From Juglans regia (lineage: Eukaryota > Streptophyta > Magnoliopsida > Fagales > Juglandaceae), in the NCBI RefSeq assembly GCF_001411555.2, contig NC_049907.1:11526622-11590621 (forward strand): a stretch of DNA of 64,000 bases. The letters run 5' to 3'. A program made the position numbers and the translations under genes. Below, in pieces: positions 22,036 through 33,995 of the stretch. Within the stretch, counting starts at the first letter, position 1, and every line of letters starts with the position of its first letter. Below the pieces are notes generated by a model that saw only the letters and a list, made by a program, of their open reading frames with translations, was not told where the DNA came from and made no database searches.

Positions 22036-23720
22036 CCACATATAATCTTAGCCTCAACTTCATTAAACACTTCTTTCACAACTTCCACCTTCCACTCACC
22101 CTTTTCTCCATCAATAAACATTGCCACCTTATCGACCTTAGTGAAGCACTTGACAGGAGATTGTATTTTATAAGAGGATAGTTGAGGAATCCACCTATCA
22201 CCCTATATTTTAAGACTCTCCCCATTACCAACCCTCCACACAAGCCCCTTTTTTAAGAGGCCCATAGCCCCCTACAAGCTCCTCCAAATTAAAGAAGGTT
22301 TTCTACCCAGCTCTGCCTCTAACACACCAGAAGATTTAAAGTACTTGTCATGTAAGACCCTGGCTGTAATAGATTCAAGGTTTTGAAAAACTCTCCAACA
22401 CTGCTTTTCTAGAAGAACTTTGTTAAAGCTCTCGAGTTCCCTGAATCCAAGACCACCACATTTTTTGAAGCTCCCATTTTATCCCAACCCATCCACCTTA
22501 TCTTTTTGTCATTTCCTTCGAAGCTCCACCAGAATTTCCCCATCTTAGCAGCTATCTCCTTGCATGGTCTTTTTGGAAGTGCAAAAATGCTCATACAGTA
22601 AGTAGGGATCGATTGAATTACTACCTTTAAGAGGACTTCTTTCCCAGTAGGAGGCTCAAAGTGATTCTTAAAATTTTTCAATCTCAGCCACACTCTATCT
22701 TTAATACCTCTGATAGTATCATACATGGATTTCCCCACCATTACAGGTAACCCTAGATACTTTTCAAAGCTATTCTAAACTCGAGCACCCAAGTCTGCTA
22801 TAATCCTTTCCCAGCCCCTCTTCCTTCCATTTGAGCTTAACATAATAATGGTTTTCTGTTTGTTGAGGCATTGCCCTGAAGCCCTTTCATAAATCTGCAA
22901 AATGCTCCTTATCTTCATCAATTCCTTCCAACATGCCCTTCCAAAGATTATGTAGTCATCAACAAAGAGGAGATGAGTAAGCTTTACTCCTCCTCTTGCC
23001 ACTGCCACACCTCTAATCAATCCTGCCTCTTCTGCCTCATTTAGCAAACCACTCAAGCCTTCAGCACATAATAAAAAGAGATAAGGAGAAAGGGGACAAC
23101 CCTGTCTCAATGGAATAATCATCTCTCGAGGTTGTCCATTTAGCAACACAACATAGGAGACAATGGTAATGTAGGTCATGATCAAATTAATGCACCTCCT
23201 TCCTAAACCCATTTTCACCATTATTGCCTCAAGGTAGCACCACTCTACTCTATCATAAGCTTTTGAAGTGTCTAACTTTAGAGCCATCGCCCCCATCTTG
23301 CCCTTGAGTCTGGTTTACATAGAATGAAGTGCTTCATAAGTTGCCACTATATTAACAATGATTAATTTACCTGGGATGAAATCACTCTGATTCTATGAGA
23401 CCACACCATTTAACACTTTCTTCAATCAATTAGCCAAAGCTTTTGCAATGAGCATGTACAAGACATTGCACAAGCTTATTGGCCTAAAATCACCCACCTT
23501 CATAGGCTTAGACAACTTTTGAATTAATGCTATGTATGTAAAGTTCAATGATTTTTCAATCTTGCCATCATTAAGAAAACTCAAAGCTGCTTTATTGATC
23601 TCTTCACCCACAGTCCCCCATAAGTTCTGGTAAAAATAGGCGATGTAGCCATCTGGAGCAGTAGATTTATAAGGGCCCATATCTCTCAAAGCTGCCTCCA
23701 CTTCTTCCCTACTGAATCAT
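22036..23720 (-). pseudogene. LINE-A ORF2, reverse transcriptase part
   Basis: Plant L1-type RT on minus. Upstream to downstream: NTKFFHACANQRKKRN lies just before it, then STAPDGYIAYFYQNLW, VGDFRPISLCNVLYMLIAKAL (23426-23701), LDTSKAYDRVEW, RQGCPLSPYLFLLCAEGLS and the catalytic LLFVDDYIIFG (22775-23296), then KFWWSFEGNDKKIRWM and a KQCWRVFQN...SLIWRS-type C-terminal region to about 22040. Catalytic Asp pair intact. The RNase H domain, 3' UTR and poly-A are missing, which is unusual because LINEs normally lose their 5' end. It is a different lineage from LINE-B and LINE-C. Confidence 0.88.
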
Positions 23721-24883
23721 TTTTCTAGCTCCTCATTCATACAACTTTTTACTCTTTTTTTGAGCGGGCGTATACATTCCTCAACAGCCTCTCTTGGCGG
23801 AGACTCAGTTCTATACACTTCAGAAAAATGCCTCTTAAAAGCCTCAGTAATCTCATCCTCAGTTCTCAGAACTAATTGATTGTCCTTCACAAAAAGCACT
23901 TTATTTCTTTTCTTCCTTTGATTGGCACAAGCATGGAAGAATTTTGTGTTCTTGTCTCCCAATTTGTACCAATTCATCTTTACCCTCTGCTTCCATGTTA
24001 GATGCTCCTACTCAAGCAAGTTTCCAACCTCTTTCTTAAGCTCTTTCAGTCTAGCTACAACCATAGGACCCTCCACATCTTACAATTCTTTAATCTTTTA
24101 TGTTAACTGCTCAATATTCCCTTCCCTTTCCCTGTCCTTCTTTCTGAACCCCTTTGTTAGCTCACCGCAGCATTTTAGCAACAGATTCTGCACCTGCTTA
24201 TTGGGCTCAAGTGTCAACTACTTCTTTTCCCAGACTTTTTTCACTACCCTCTCACAATCCTCCTCCTTTAACCAACTGGATTCAAATTTAAATAGAAATC
24301 TTCTTCTCCTCTCCCCATTCCTTTCATTTCTTGTAGTCATTAACATAGGTATGTGGTCTGAACTCCTTGCGACCAGACCTTCCACCTTTACTAACTGGAA
24401 TCTTCCTTTCCATTCCTTGTTTGCTACATATATGTCAAGTCCCTCTTTTGTAAAGTTATGATCATCATGACCATTACTCCATGTAAAGTAGTCCCCTACA
24501 TAACCCATATCAAAGAGATCATTTGTTTCTAAAGCCTTAAGAAACATCCTCATCTGACTCTCATGTCTCAATTGACCCCCTTTCTTTTTACCTTGTGTCA
24601 AAATCACATTAATGTCCCTTGCAACACACCAAGCTCTCCCCTCACTAGGTTTTAACCTAGACAACAGCTCAAGGTGAACTTCCTCTTGGTTGCCTCAAGG
24701 TGCCCATAAAAACCAGTGAAAGTCCATTCTCTTACATTACCATTTTTAACAATAGCATTAATATGCCATTGAGAAAAATTAATAATCTTCACTTTCACTT
24801 CACTATTCCAAAAGAGAACCAGACCTCCCCTCCTTCCTAGAGAGTCAACCACAAAACAACCCTCCATTCCTAACTTGTTTTTT
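23721..24883 (-). pseudogene. LINE-A ORF2, endonuclease part, 5' truncated
   Basis: APE-type endonuclease on minus, missing its first part (no WNxRG start). Visible are MEGCFVVDSLGRRGGLVLFW, TFTGFYGH (24652-24867), a frame change, WCVARDINVILTQGKK (GDFN-equivalent, altered to RDIN), FTWSNGHDD and the conserved SSDHIPM (24218-24664). Linker sequence with NWYKLGDKNTKFFHACAN (about 23900-23977) joins it to RT. Ends at about 24883, head-to-head with LINE-B. Confidence 0.85.
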
Positions 24884-26338
24884 TAATCCACTGACGGTGG
24901 CATAGGTCGGCCTTCCTTTGCTGACCTAGTGGCTGCTGTCTTGCAGCCCATCCACAAGATGGTGCTGGTGCCCTGGCCTCCGAAGATGGTTGATGGTGAG
25001 GTTTATTTTTAGTTCTCTAAGGAAGCAATCGCACATTCCACGGACCCATTACGCTACTCAGTTGTTCTCAAATTCTTGAAGCAGCATCCTTCATTGGACG
25101 TCGTTGGTGCCTTCATTCATAGCCACGTCGGTGGTTTCTTCCATGTGGCGTCCTTGTAATGTTTTTGTGCATATGGCTAATGAAGCCGATTTTACTAAAG
25201 CTTTGTCGCAGGATGTTAGTGAAATCAATGGAAATTTTTATCATGCTTTTCACTGTACACCGGAACTTAATGAGGACGAAGATCCCTATAAGGTACCAGC
25301 ATGGATGTCTCTTCCAGGTCTTCCTCCAAATTATTATTGTGAAGCTTTTCTGAATATTCTTATGGCTCCTATTGGGACGTTCATATGTCGTGATAATCCA
25401 ACTCGTTGCACTACGAGAATGGACGATGCAAGATTGTATGTAGAAGTTGATGCTGCAAAGATACCACTGACTCACTTCTGGATTGGGGCTTCGGGTTTGC
25501 CTTCTAGTAGGAAGCAAGTGATTGTTTATGAAACACTCCTTACCTATTGTTGCAAGTGCAAATGCAAGATCATAACTCACAGACATGCAGAGTAGAAAAA
25601 ACTGAGAAGAATGGGAATATTCGGGTATGGAAGAAAGGGCAAAAACTGGTTGAAGAGGTTGTAAAAGCTGTGACGCACTCGTCTGACCCTGCAGATGATC
25701 CTTCGTCTGATAACATGGGTGGCATTCTAGTAATCCCTATGAAAGAAGACAATACGCTGATTGTTATGGAACCTGTGACAGAATCTATGTTGCACCCATC
25801 TGACTCTGCTGATGATCCTTCGCCTGATCTCGTGGGTGGTATTCTTGTAATCCATGAGAAAGAAGACAATTTGGTGTTTGGTAAGGAACCGTCGGTGGTG
25901 CCGCCTGATCTTGTTGGTGATACTCTGTTATTTTCATAAACAAAGGTCGATAAGGAAACTGAATCTGAACCAGCCTTCCCAGTGTGTGCCGCGACTTTTA
26001 CGGATGTTGTACTGGGGGAAACTTCAATGGCTGGTTATGATAAACAGAATATGGACCCAGTTGAGGTCCCTGTGATTATGGCCAATGAGGGGGTGGAACC
26101 GTTTGTGGTGTAGATTTAGGAGCTCGAGGAAGAGGAACCTGCTAATGTGCTAGTTGAGGAGCCGTTCATTCTGGAGACTATTGTTTCGAAACTGGAACTA
26201 GACTTACAACCTGATGTCTTACCACATGATAAGGAATATCTTACGAAATCCGAGGCCAATGAAGGTAAGAAGAAGTATAAGAAAAATATGTTTGTTAAAG
26301 TGAGAAGCTCTTCCCGGGTTCATGCCTGATTTTCAAAC
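24884..26338 (+). pseudogene. LINE-B ORF1 (DUF4283-type RNA-binding protein, CCHC knuckle)
   Basis: Plant L1 ORF1. GRPSFADLVAAV and VPWPPKMVDGEVYF-stop-FSKEAI, then RYSVVLKFLKQHPSL (24900-25100); after a frame change NVFVHMANEADFTKALSQD, VPAWMSLPGLPPNYYCEAFL, APIGTFICRDNPTRC and FWIGASGLPSSRKQVIVYET (25104-25540). The zinc knuckle Cys-x2-Cys-x4-His-x4-Cys near 25545-25590 is split by a one-base shift. Downstream is an acidic, low-complexity tail to about 26310, where KYKKNMFVKVRSSSRVHA is followed by TGA. The protein would bind LINE RNA. Stops and at least four frame changes make it non-functional. Confidence 0.85.
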
Positions 26339-26346
26339 CCCTCTCA

Positions 26347-27460
26347 ATGATTGATTCCATTTTTGTATGGAATATTAGGGGGGTTGGGACCTCTAAAGGT
26401 AGATTAAAGCAGTTGATTGGTAAGTTGAAGCCGAAAGAGTTTGCTATTTTAGAACCTTTCAAAATCTTGAGGGTGCTAGTAGATTGGCATGAGTTCTGAA
26501 ATTTGATAAGTTTATTTCTAATGAGGCTGAATGGGGGAAAATCTGGCTTTTTTGGGATAGTACTATTGAGATGAACTTGGTTTGGATGGGCCTGCAATTT
26601 ATTTCCATTATAGTAGGTGAAGGAGCTGAGAAGTTTTTGCTTTCAGTGATTTATGCCAAATCTACTATGGTGGAGAAGCGCTACCTGTGGGATAATCTTA
26701 GTACTAAAAATTTGGGTTTAGACCCTTATGTTTTTGTTGGTGATTTTAATATTATTCGTAATGACTCAGAAAGAAGGCGAGGTAGGTCTCGTCCTATTAT
26801 GGCTATGGAGGATTTCAATAATTGGATACATCAAGTAGATTTGATTGAAATGGCTACTTAAAGGAGTGATTATTCTTGGTGTAATGGGCAATCAGGCCTT
26901 GCGCGCTCTTGGGCACGCCTTGATCGTGCTCTCATGGATAGTTCCTTTCTTGCTTTATTTCCAAATGCTATTTGTTCCTATCTACCGTGATCTATGTCAG
27001 ATCATGCTCCCATGTTCATTGAGTTCAAGAAAGATCCTTTATCTTATGATCCAACTCTTTTTTGATTTCAATAGATGTGGGTGGATCACCATAATTTTTT
27101 GGATTGTGTTTGGACAACTTGGGCTGCTTGGGTTGGTGCTTCGGCTATTCAGATTTTGGTTATGAAATTGAAGTAGACTAAGGTGGCACTGAGGGAGTGG
27201 AATAACAGGGTCTTTGGTCATACTTTGGGCCGTATTGATGCTCTTGAAAAACAGGTTGAAGAAATCGAGCAAAAGCTTCAATTAAATTGGGAGGAAAATT
27301 TAGAGAGAGCTACATCTGGTAGCTTCGGACCTGGCTATTTGGAGGCACTGGGAAGAGACGAGATTGGCACAAATAGCCAAGCTAAAATGGCAAGTTGATG
27401 GTGATTAAACTCAAAATTTTTTCATGCTTGCCTAGCCAACAAGAGGCGAAAGTGAGTGAT
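26347..27460 (+). pseudogene. LINE-B ORF2, endonuclease part
   Basis: Starts at ATG 26347: MIDSIFVWNIRGVGTSKGRL holds the first catalytic Asn, then ILEPF with the Glu. After a frame change come YAKSTMVEKRYLWDNL, VGDFNIIRNDSERRRGR (26571-26861), SWCNGQSGLARSWARLDRAL in another frame, SDHAPMFIEFKKDP, then the linker LREWNNRVFGHTLGRI and a LAQIAKLKWQVDGD-type segment. Key residues N, E, D, N and the SDHAP His remain readable, though scattered over three frames. Confidence 0.85.
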
Positions 27461-29000
27461 GGAAATGCGATCGAATGAGGTGGTTTTTGAGATGTTGGAA
27501 AGCATTCATGAAGGCGCAGTGGAATTTTTTTCTTCTTCTCTTCAAGGGAAACCACTAGATGAGGAGCCTAGTCTTGAGCATCTCATTGATCCCATCATTT
27601 CAAAGGAGGAGAATGTCTTCCTTCTTCGTTCTCCTACAATAGAGGAAGTTTTTGATGCATTGATTTCCATACCGACTCATAGCACTCCGGGTCCTGATGG
27701 GTTCGGTTAGGGTTTTTATAAAAGTTGTTGGGAGGTGGTTAAAATTAATGTGTGGAATGCAGTCTTGGAATTCTTTACGTCCAAGCATATTCCCAAGTTT
27801 TTTACGCCGCCATATTTGGTTTTGATAAGTTCTGCCCTATTAGCCTTTGTTATGTTTTTTACAAAATTTGCACCAAGATTATTGTGAATCGCTTAACAGG
27901 TCTCTTACCTCGCTTGATTTCTTTGGAGCAAAGAGCCTTTATTCCTGGAAGAAGTATCTTCGAGAACATTAGCCTCACCCAGTAAATGGTTCACTCTATT
28001 AGTAAAAAAACTCATGGTGGAAATATTATGTTTAAGGTGGATATGGCAAAAGCATATGTTCGCGTGGATTGGAATTATTTGAGAACGGTCTTGCGAAGGT
28101 TTGGCTTTTCCACTAAGTTCTGTGATTTGGTTCGTTCTTGTATTTCAAGACCCTGGTATTCGGTTATGATGAACGGTACAGTCAAGGGATTCTTCCCGGG
28201 AGGCCGAGGTCTTCATTAAGGTGATCCTCTATCACCTTATTTGTTTATCATTCAGCAAGAGGTCCTACCACAGATGATTCATTGTAGCGTGGCAGAGAAC
28301 AAATTTTGTCATTTTCATCAGACCTGAGGTACGCCTATTATTTATCATTCGATGTATGCTAATGATTTAGTTATTTTTTCTAATGGAGGTCAGAGATCGG
28401 TTATAGTACTTCAGCAAATTATGAGTCAATATGAACAGTGGTCGGGACAAACTATTAACAAACAGAAATCTGCTTTATACTGCTCGGACAAAATTCCTCT
28501 TACTCGCAAGCGGGGTCTATTATGACGTACTGGTTTCGTGGAGGGGACTTTCCCTTTTCAATATCTAGCAGTGCCTACAATTCTAGGGCATCTTAAGCAG
28601 TCTCATCTTGAAGGCATGGTAAATAAAGTGAGGCAAAAAATCAATGGTTGGAAGATGAGGCTTTTGTCTATTGGCGGAAAACTTGTTTTGTTAAGGCATG
28701 TTATATCCAACATGGCCCTTCACCTTTTTGCTATTTTATAGGTCCCTCAAGCTACTATCAACAAGATTCAAAGGTTGATGAGTTCTTTCTTTTGGGGAGA
28801 ATCCAATGGGCGAGATAGAAAGAAATGGGTGGCTTGGTAACATATTTGCAACCCGGTGGAAAAAGGAGAACTCGGTTTACGACATCTCCAGGACACTCAT
28901 AGAGCCTTACATATGTGGTTTGCTTGGAACCTTTTGCAAGGTACTTGTCTATGGGCTAATTTTTTCAAAGCTAAATATGTGGGATCAAAACCTTCGTTTC
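27461..29000 (+). pseudogene. LINE-B ORF2, reverse transcriptase part
   Basis: FLLRSPTIEEVFDALISIP and STPGPDGFG-stop (27456-27710), then KFCPISLCYVFYKICTKIIV, EQRAFIPGRSIFENISLTQ-stop, VDMAKAYVRVDWNYL (first catalytic Asp kept), FFPGGRGLH-stop-GDPLSPYLFIIQQE. The catalytic box reads MYANDLVIF: the first Asp of YADD is Asn, a G-to-A change. Then SGQTINKQKSALYCS, FPFQYLAVPTILG, INGWKMRLLSIGGKLVLLRH. LINE-C has the intact YADD at the same place. Confidence 0.88.
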
Positions 29001-30420
29001 TAATAGATGCTACTAAAGGGTCAAGATTTTGGAGAATGGTTGCTAATTGTGTTCTATCTCTGTTGAATAATTCTAAATGGAAGATTAGAGAAGGAGAGAT
29101 TTTTTTTTTGGTATGATAAATGAAGGGATAATGGTCCTCTAATTAATGAGATACCATTAGTGGGTTCACCTCTGCTAAAAGTTAAAGAGTGTAGGTTGTC
29201 AGATAGTTGGGATATGGGTCTTCTTGAGAACTTAGTAGGTCAAGATAATGTAAATGATATTTTAGTAGCTTTATCTAGGCCTAATTCTGGAAAAGATGTA
29301 CTAGTTTGGGCTCCTATGGAGACAAGTATGTTCTCTACCAAATCTGAATGGCATTGTATTCGTTTAAGAGGTTCCTCTTTTGATTGGCACGCTTGGATTT
29401 GGCATAAAAGTCTTCTGTTAAAAATGTCTTATCCATTTTTGGAAGGCTTGGCATATGGCCTCGAGTGTGGATGATAGATTGCGCCGTATTGGCATTCCCC
29501 TTGTCTCCAAATGTGATTGTTTTGTTGTAGGCCATCATGAAGATATTAACCATGTTCTCTTTGAGGGTGAATTTCCTAAAAAAGTATGGTCCTTTTTTGG
29601 CAACCTTTCGGTATTCCTCTTGGTAGATCTTGGAAATTTAATTCTGTGACTTGGTTCAAGCATGTTAGCTCTTCCTCCTAGGTTGGTTTTATAATTAGTA
29701 TCATGCCCATCATTGTTACTTGGTGTCTTTGGAGGAGAAGATGTCTTGCTCGAATGGGTTGTAATTTGGAAACTTATGAAGATGTTGTTCATTCTATTTG
29801 TGTGTGGATAGGCTCCCTTTGTCATGCGGCTAAGAACCCCAATTGGTTGTCCCGTCGGGATGGCATGATCCTGGAGGCCTTGCGGATTAAACCGATTGGG
29901 CCGAAAGCTAACTGTTGCAAAGTGGTAAAGTGGCTTAAGCCGTCGTCGTGGTGGTGCAAGTTGAACACTGATGGTAGTAGTCTCGGTAACCTAGGCTCTT
30001 GTGGAATTGGTGGTGTTATTCGTAATGATTTAGGTCAGCTTATTCAGGCCTTTGCCTATCTTATTGGTTTTGGATCTAACAATAGAGCGGAACTCTTGGC
30101 CCTCCCTAAAGGTTTGAGGCTTTGCAAATGATTAGATATTTCAAATGTGATAGTAGAGATTGATTCGATGGTGGTTATTTCTTCGTGGAATAGTGGGCAA
30201 TGTGGTATTTGATACCTGGTGGATTTTTGGGAAGAGCTTGTTGGTTTGACTCGTACTCTCAATTGCCGTTTCTAGTATGTGTTATGTGAAGGTGCGAATT
30301 GGTTAGCCAAGGAAGGTGCCTCAGGTGCAGAATTGGTTTACTCTAATAACTGTAACATGCCTCGGATTCTTAAAGGATTGCTCCGGTTGGACTTCTTCGG
30401 CCTTCCCTCTTTAAGGTGTT
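29001..30420 (+). pseudogene. LINE-B ORF2, C-terminal region and RNase H
   Basis: After RT: AWNLLQGTCLWANFFKAKYV, GSRFWRMVANCVLSLLNNSK, then FSTKSEWHCIRLRGSSFDWH and DDRLRRIGIPLVSKCDC with a zinc-finger-like C/H cluster (zf-RVT type, about 29455-29570). The RNase H domain (29930-30400) reads WWCKLNTDGSS (Asp), NNRAELLAL (Glu), VIVEIDSMVVISS (Asp), then a broken GANWLAKEGASG. It ends near 30420 with RLDFFGLPSLRC. RNase H of this kind is typical of plant L1 lineages. Confidence 0.82.
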
Positions 30421-30643
30421 AGTAGCCTTTTTTTTGTGGTTTTTACCTTATTTTGATTTATAGGCTTGTTTAGTTTGTTTTCTTGGTTGTGATCTTGTTG
30501 GGTTTTTTCTCCATGAGCCTTGATTGTTTCCATGGTATTCTCCGCCATAAGTGAGGGGTTTATTAATAAATTTGGGAGGGTGTCACTATTGGACATGCGA
30601 CTTCCTGCTCTTCATAAAAAAAAAAAGAAAAAAAGAAAAAAAA
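30421..30643 (+). other. LINE-B 3' UTR and poly-A tail
   Basis: Short UTR with AATAAA at about 30565, then TCACTATTGGACATG and an A-rich tail (30616-30643, interrupted by G). The same UTR precedes the tail of LINE-C. A possible imperfect target duplication is AACTTGTTTTTTTA (about 24870) against AAACCTTTTTTTA (about 30646). Confidence 0.8.
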
Positions 30644-30649
30644 GGAAAC

Positions 30650-31388
30650 CTTTTTTTAGAATTGAGATTTTTATGACTTATTTAAAATAGCCAAAGTATT
30701 CTACTAAATTATAGTATTTTATTAGTATTTAAGTAATTTAAAATATCAGGATTTATTGATTATGGTGTTAAACAAAAGATTTATTTGACTATCTTCTACG
30801 ATATGAATTTAATTAAGTTGGATAGTAGGACACGTTTTTCTAGACAGACTTAGTGACGTTAATACTTCGCATAGGTGACGAGCTACGAAATGAGACTCAA
30901 AAAGCAGTGCTAAGAGGTAAGTAATTTGATCGCAAATTAGGATCATCAAAGTTCAGCTTATATAGATTATTATTAACGCCAGTTTTTTAACAACCATTTT
31001 TTTATGTATCACTCATGTCATATGCAAACATGTCATCCAATATAGCAATCGATCATGTTCAGATTCAAAAATTATAATTATGTATGTATTATGTCGTGCA
31101 TCTCATATGCATAAGACATGTAAGTTATCTTAAGTTTAAGTATAAGATAAGATCAGATCAGTAAACCAGATGGCCATTTAGATGCATGGTACCAATGCAG
31201 TTCAGATCAAAGTAGATGTGCAAGCCATGGACTCAAGCGTGGTCCACTATAGTATACCAGAATACTATCAGAGGCTCCCCTCGCTGCCCGTGCACAACCT
31301 CACAAACAGGATTAAGTTTGTTGGCCAGTCAGTTAAGTTAAATCAGTCAACTTAAGTTAGATCAGTCAGTTAATTCAGATAAATCAGT
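30650..31388 (+). repeat. 3' LTR of LTR-B, piece 2
   Basis: AT-rich non-coding DNA that continues the LTR after the LINE block. It ends at the target duplication TCAGT (31384-31388) of the solo LTR; sequence resumes at 33588. Assignment is by position; I have no uninterrupted copy to compare. Confidence 0.55.
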
Positions 31389-33582
31389 TGTTACACCCTG
31401 TATTTTAGTGTATTTTTACTGAAGGAATTGTTTTTATGGATTCAAAAATTTATTCTCTTGTTTTAAAATTGGTTGGATTTTTAGTGGGTTTATTTTTATG
31501 ATTTTAATTTGGTGAAAATTATTTTGATGTGGTTTCTTAATATTTAATTATTGTTATGCATTTAAATTGCTTTTCATATTTAATTAATTTATTGTTGGAT
31601 TTAATTATTTTAATTTCATTTTATCATTACGTTTAAATTATTATAATTAACTTGCTATTTTAAAATCGTTTCCATTGGATTATTTTTGTGACCCAAGATG
31701 TGAGGATTGGACCTCATTTCTTTCCTTACATTTTCTCTTTCCTCTTTTCTTTTTCTTTTTTCTTCTTTTCCTTTCTCTTTTTTCTTTCTCCCCTGGCTCT
31801 CCCGCGCGCGATGCTCTCTTCCTTCTCTCCCATGCGTCGGTCACTTCTCCCTCAGCCGTGCGCGACACCACCCACCCCTTCGGCTTCCCCACCGGCCGGC
31901 GACCACCTCCCTCCGTTTCCAGCCCCTCTCACGCCGCCGTTAGCCACCACGAACTACTCCAAGTCGTGGCATTCTCTGTGCTCGGCGTCGCTGTCGCGCC
32001 ACCACCGGCCACCATTTCTTCACCACTTCATTCTCGACCTCCTAGCAACCCAATGGACCTAACCCCAGCTCCGATACGTCACTGGTGAAGCACATCCAAC
32101 CCCATTTCCGATTTGGGTATTTTTGGTCTTCAACCACCCATTTCGCCGCCACCCACGGCCAACCACCACCACCACTAGCTTCACCGACATCCCTAGGCCC
32201 TACCCTATCAATCTCGGGTCTTCGTTTGTTCCCGTTTAAAAGTGGGTTTTTGAGACCCACGGCCACAGTGCCTTTTTGCACTGTTACGTTGCTGAGACGT
32301 CACTTATTGCACTTCCGTGATCTTCTGGAAATTACTATATAGTGCTGTAAGTATTTCTCCAAAGAACTTTCGTGATTTAAATATATTTTTATACTAACTC
32401 ATTTCACTGCGATCTGGTTGGTTTTGTCGGACTAAGTCCGAGGAGTACGGGGGTCGGATGGTTTAGTGGAGGAAGTTTGATTGTGTATTTGGACTGTGTT
32501 GAATTGTTGGTTGGGATTTGTGTGGTACATGTACATTGCACAATTGCACAATTGCACACATGATCATGTTTGTAAAGGAAACTGGATTTTCGTGTATTGC
32601 ATTCATGTTCATGTGTTTATTGAAAACTGAGTTTTCATGTGAAAGGATTTTTGGGTGCGTGTGTATCACGACCCCAAGCCGAGATAGGGTATTATCTCGG
32701 TGGAGCTCCTCTGGTCACTCGGGAGCAGAATATACTGAGTGACATCCTCTGGATTGTCGCCGAGCCACAATGGGATCGGACGAGACGATCTCGTGCCGAC
32801 TCCGTGGTCCTTCTGCTGGTGGGGACTAGAGGATGTCTGGCCATGTACGCGCTGGGCGCGGAACTGGGCATCGCTCGTTGTGTAGTGTGGATGCTTGGCC
32901 ACGAACGTGTTGGGCGCGGAACTAAGCATCGCTATGAGGCCAGGACGTGCGGATGGTCCCTAAGGGAGATCATGGTGCATATGGTAATAATGGATTAATG
33001 GACTATTTTCTGAGAAAATAGTGTGTTGGATTTTTTTGTAAACCATTTTCTGGGAAAATGTTTTACGGATATTTTGGGCTAAATGGGATTTTGGCGTGTG
33101 TTGGAAAATGTTCATTTTCGGGGAAAATGTTCATTTTCGGGGAAAATGATGCTTTGAGAATAATGCATATTCCATCATATGCATGCATGTTGGATGCATT
33201 AATGAATTTTTATTCCTGAAGGTTGTTTGGGTTATACTTACCTGCGGTACTATTTTGTAGTAACGCAGATTTTGATGTAGATGATGAAGAGGGTGAGCCT
33301 AAGGATTCGACTCTGCCCAAGGAGTGATTTGGTATCACTCATTTTATTTGAGACTTGTAAAATATTTATTTGGATGACTGTATAACTTTTTAAACCTTTT
33401 ACGGATTGTTTAAATTGTGTTTAAACTCTGGTACTTAGTTGACTTAATTATCCGCTGCGTTGTTATTGTACACTGTTGCATGTACACACACTTGGCACTA
33501 TCGTTGGGATGCGTGACCATGTTGTCATTATCCTGGCATCTCGATTCCCGTGTTTCCTTACATGGGGGTCGGGGGCACCACA
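31389..33582 (+). repeat. Solo LTR (LTR-C family, 2194 bp) with target duplication
   Basis: Opens TGTTACACCCTG, closes GGGGGCACCACA, flanked by TCAGT on both sides (31384-31388, 33583-33587). No internal sequence. Contains a ~100-bp pyrimidine tract (31725-31800), a C-rich segment with spurious Pro/Ser-rich frames to 32090, two ~30-bp GGGCGCGGAACT repeats (about 32850 and 32910) and a cluster of short palindromes (33000-33150). Its end resembles that of the inverted solo LTR at 13181-14794. Confidence 0.88.
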
Positions 33583-33587
33583 TCAGT

Positions 33588-33995
33588 CATGCATAACATC
33601 AACATAAGTATGAACAGTCATGAATTTTATCCTCATGATGAAAACTTTTATGAAAACCTTATGCTTATTATGTTTACATTCTGGTGGATTTCTTTCTGAG
33701 TCTCTGACTCATTTTAGTTTATTTCATCTTTTTAAACCGTCCAGGTGAGAATGATAAACACGAGTAAGCAGGCTAGAATTAGAATGAGTAGTTGATTTAG
33801 TTTTAGACTTTCTAGAATAAGATTTCTTTTATGACATAAATTTATTCTGTTTATTCATTTAAGTTTTTGGAAGACATTTTATTAGACAAATCTTTTATGA
33901 AATAAATGCTAATTTATTTCATAAATATATCTCTTGCCGGGTTTATTGTATGAAAAACACTTGACACTCCTAGCCTACGAGAAGGGGGTGTTACA
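33588..33995 (+). repeat. 3' LTR of LTR-B, piece 3 (end)
   Basis: Resumes the LTR after the solo LTR and ends GGGGGTGTTACA at 33995. 33641-33995 matches the 5' LTR remnant 19877-20238 with few differences, tying the two ends of the element together across ~13.7 kb of nested insertions. Confidence 0.85.

Noticed and set aside
23922..24461. A 179-codon frame on plus
   Set aside because: Antisense shadow of the LINE-A endonuclease, which has clear motifs on minus.
22036..30643. Twin-primed single LINE insertion
   Set aside because: Both halves contain endonuclease and RT, and the two RTs belong to different lineages.
31675..32090. Open frames rich in Pro, Ser and Phe on plus
   Set aside because: They lie in a pyrimidine tract and C-rich part of the solo LTR; three overlapping frames are equally open, so it is composition, not coding.
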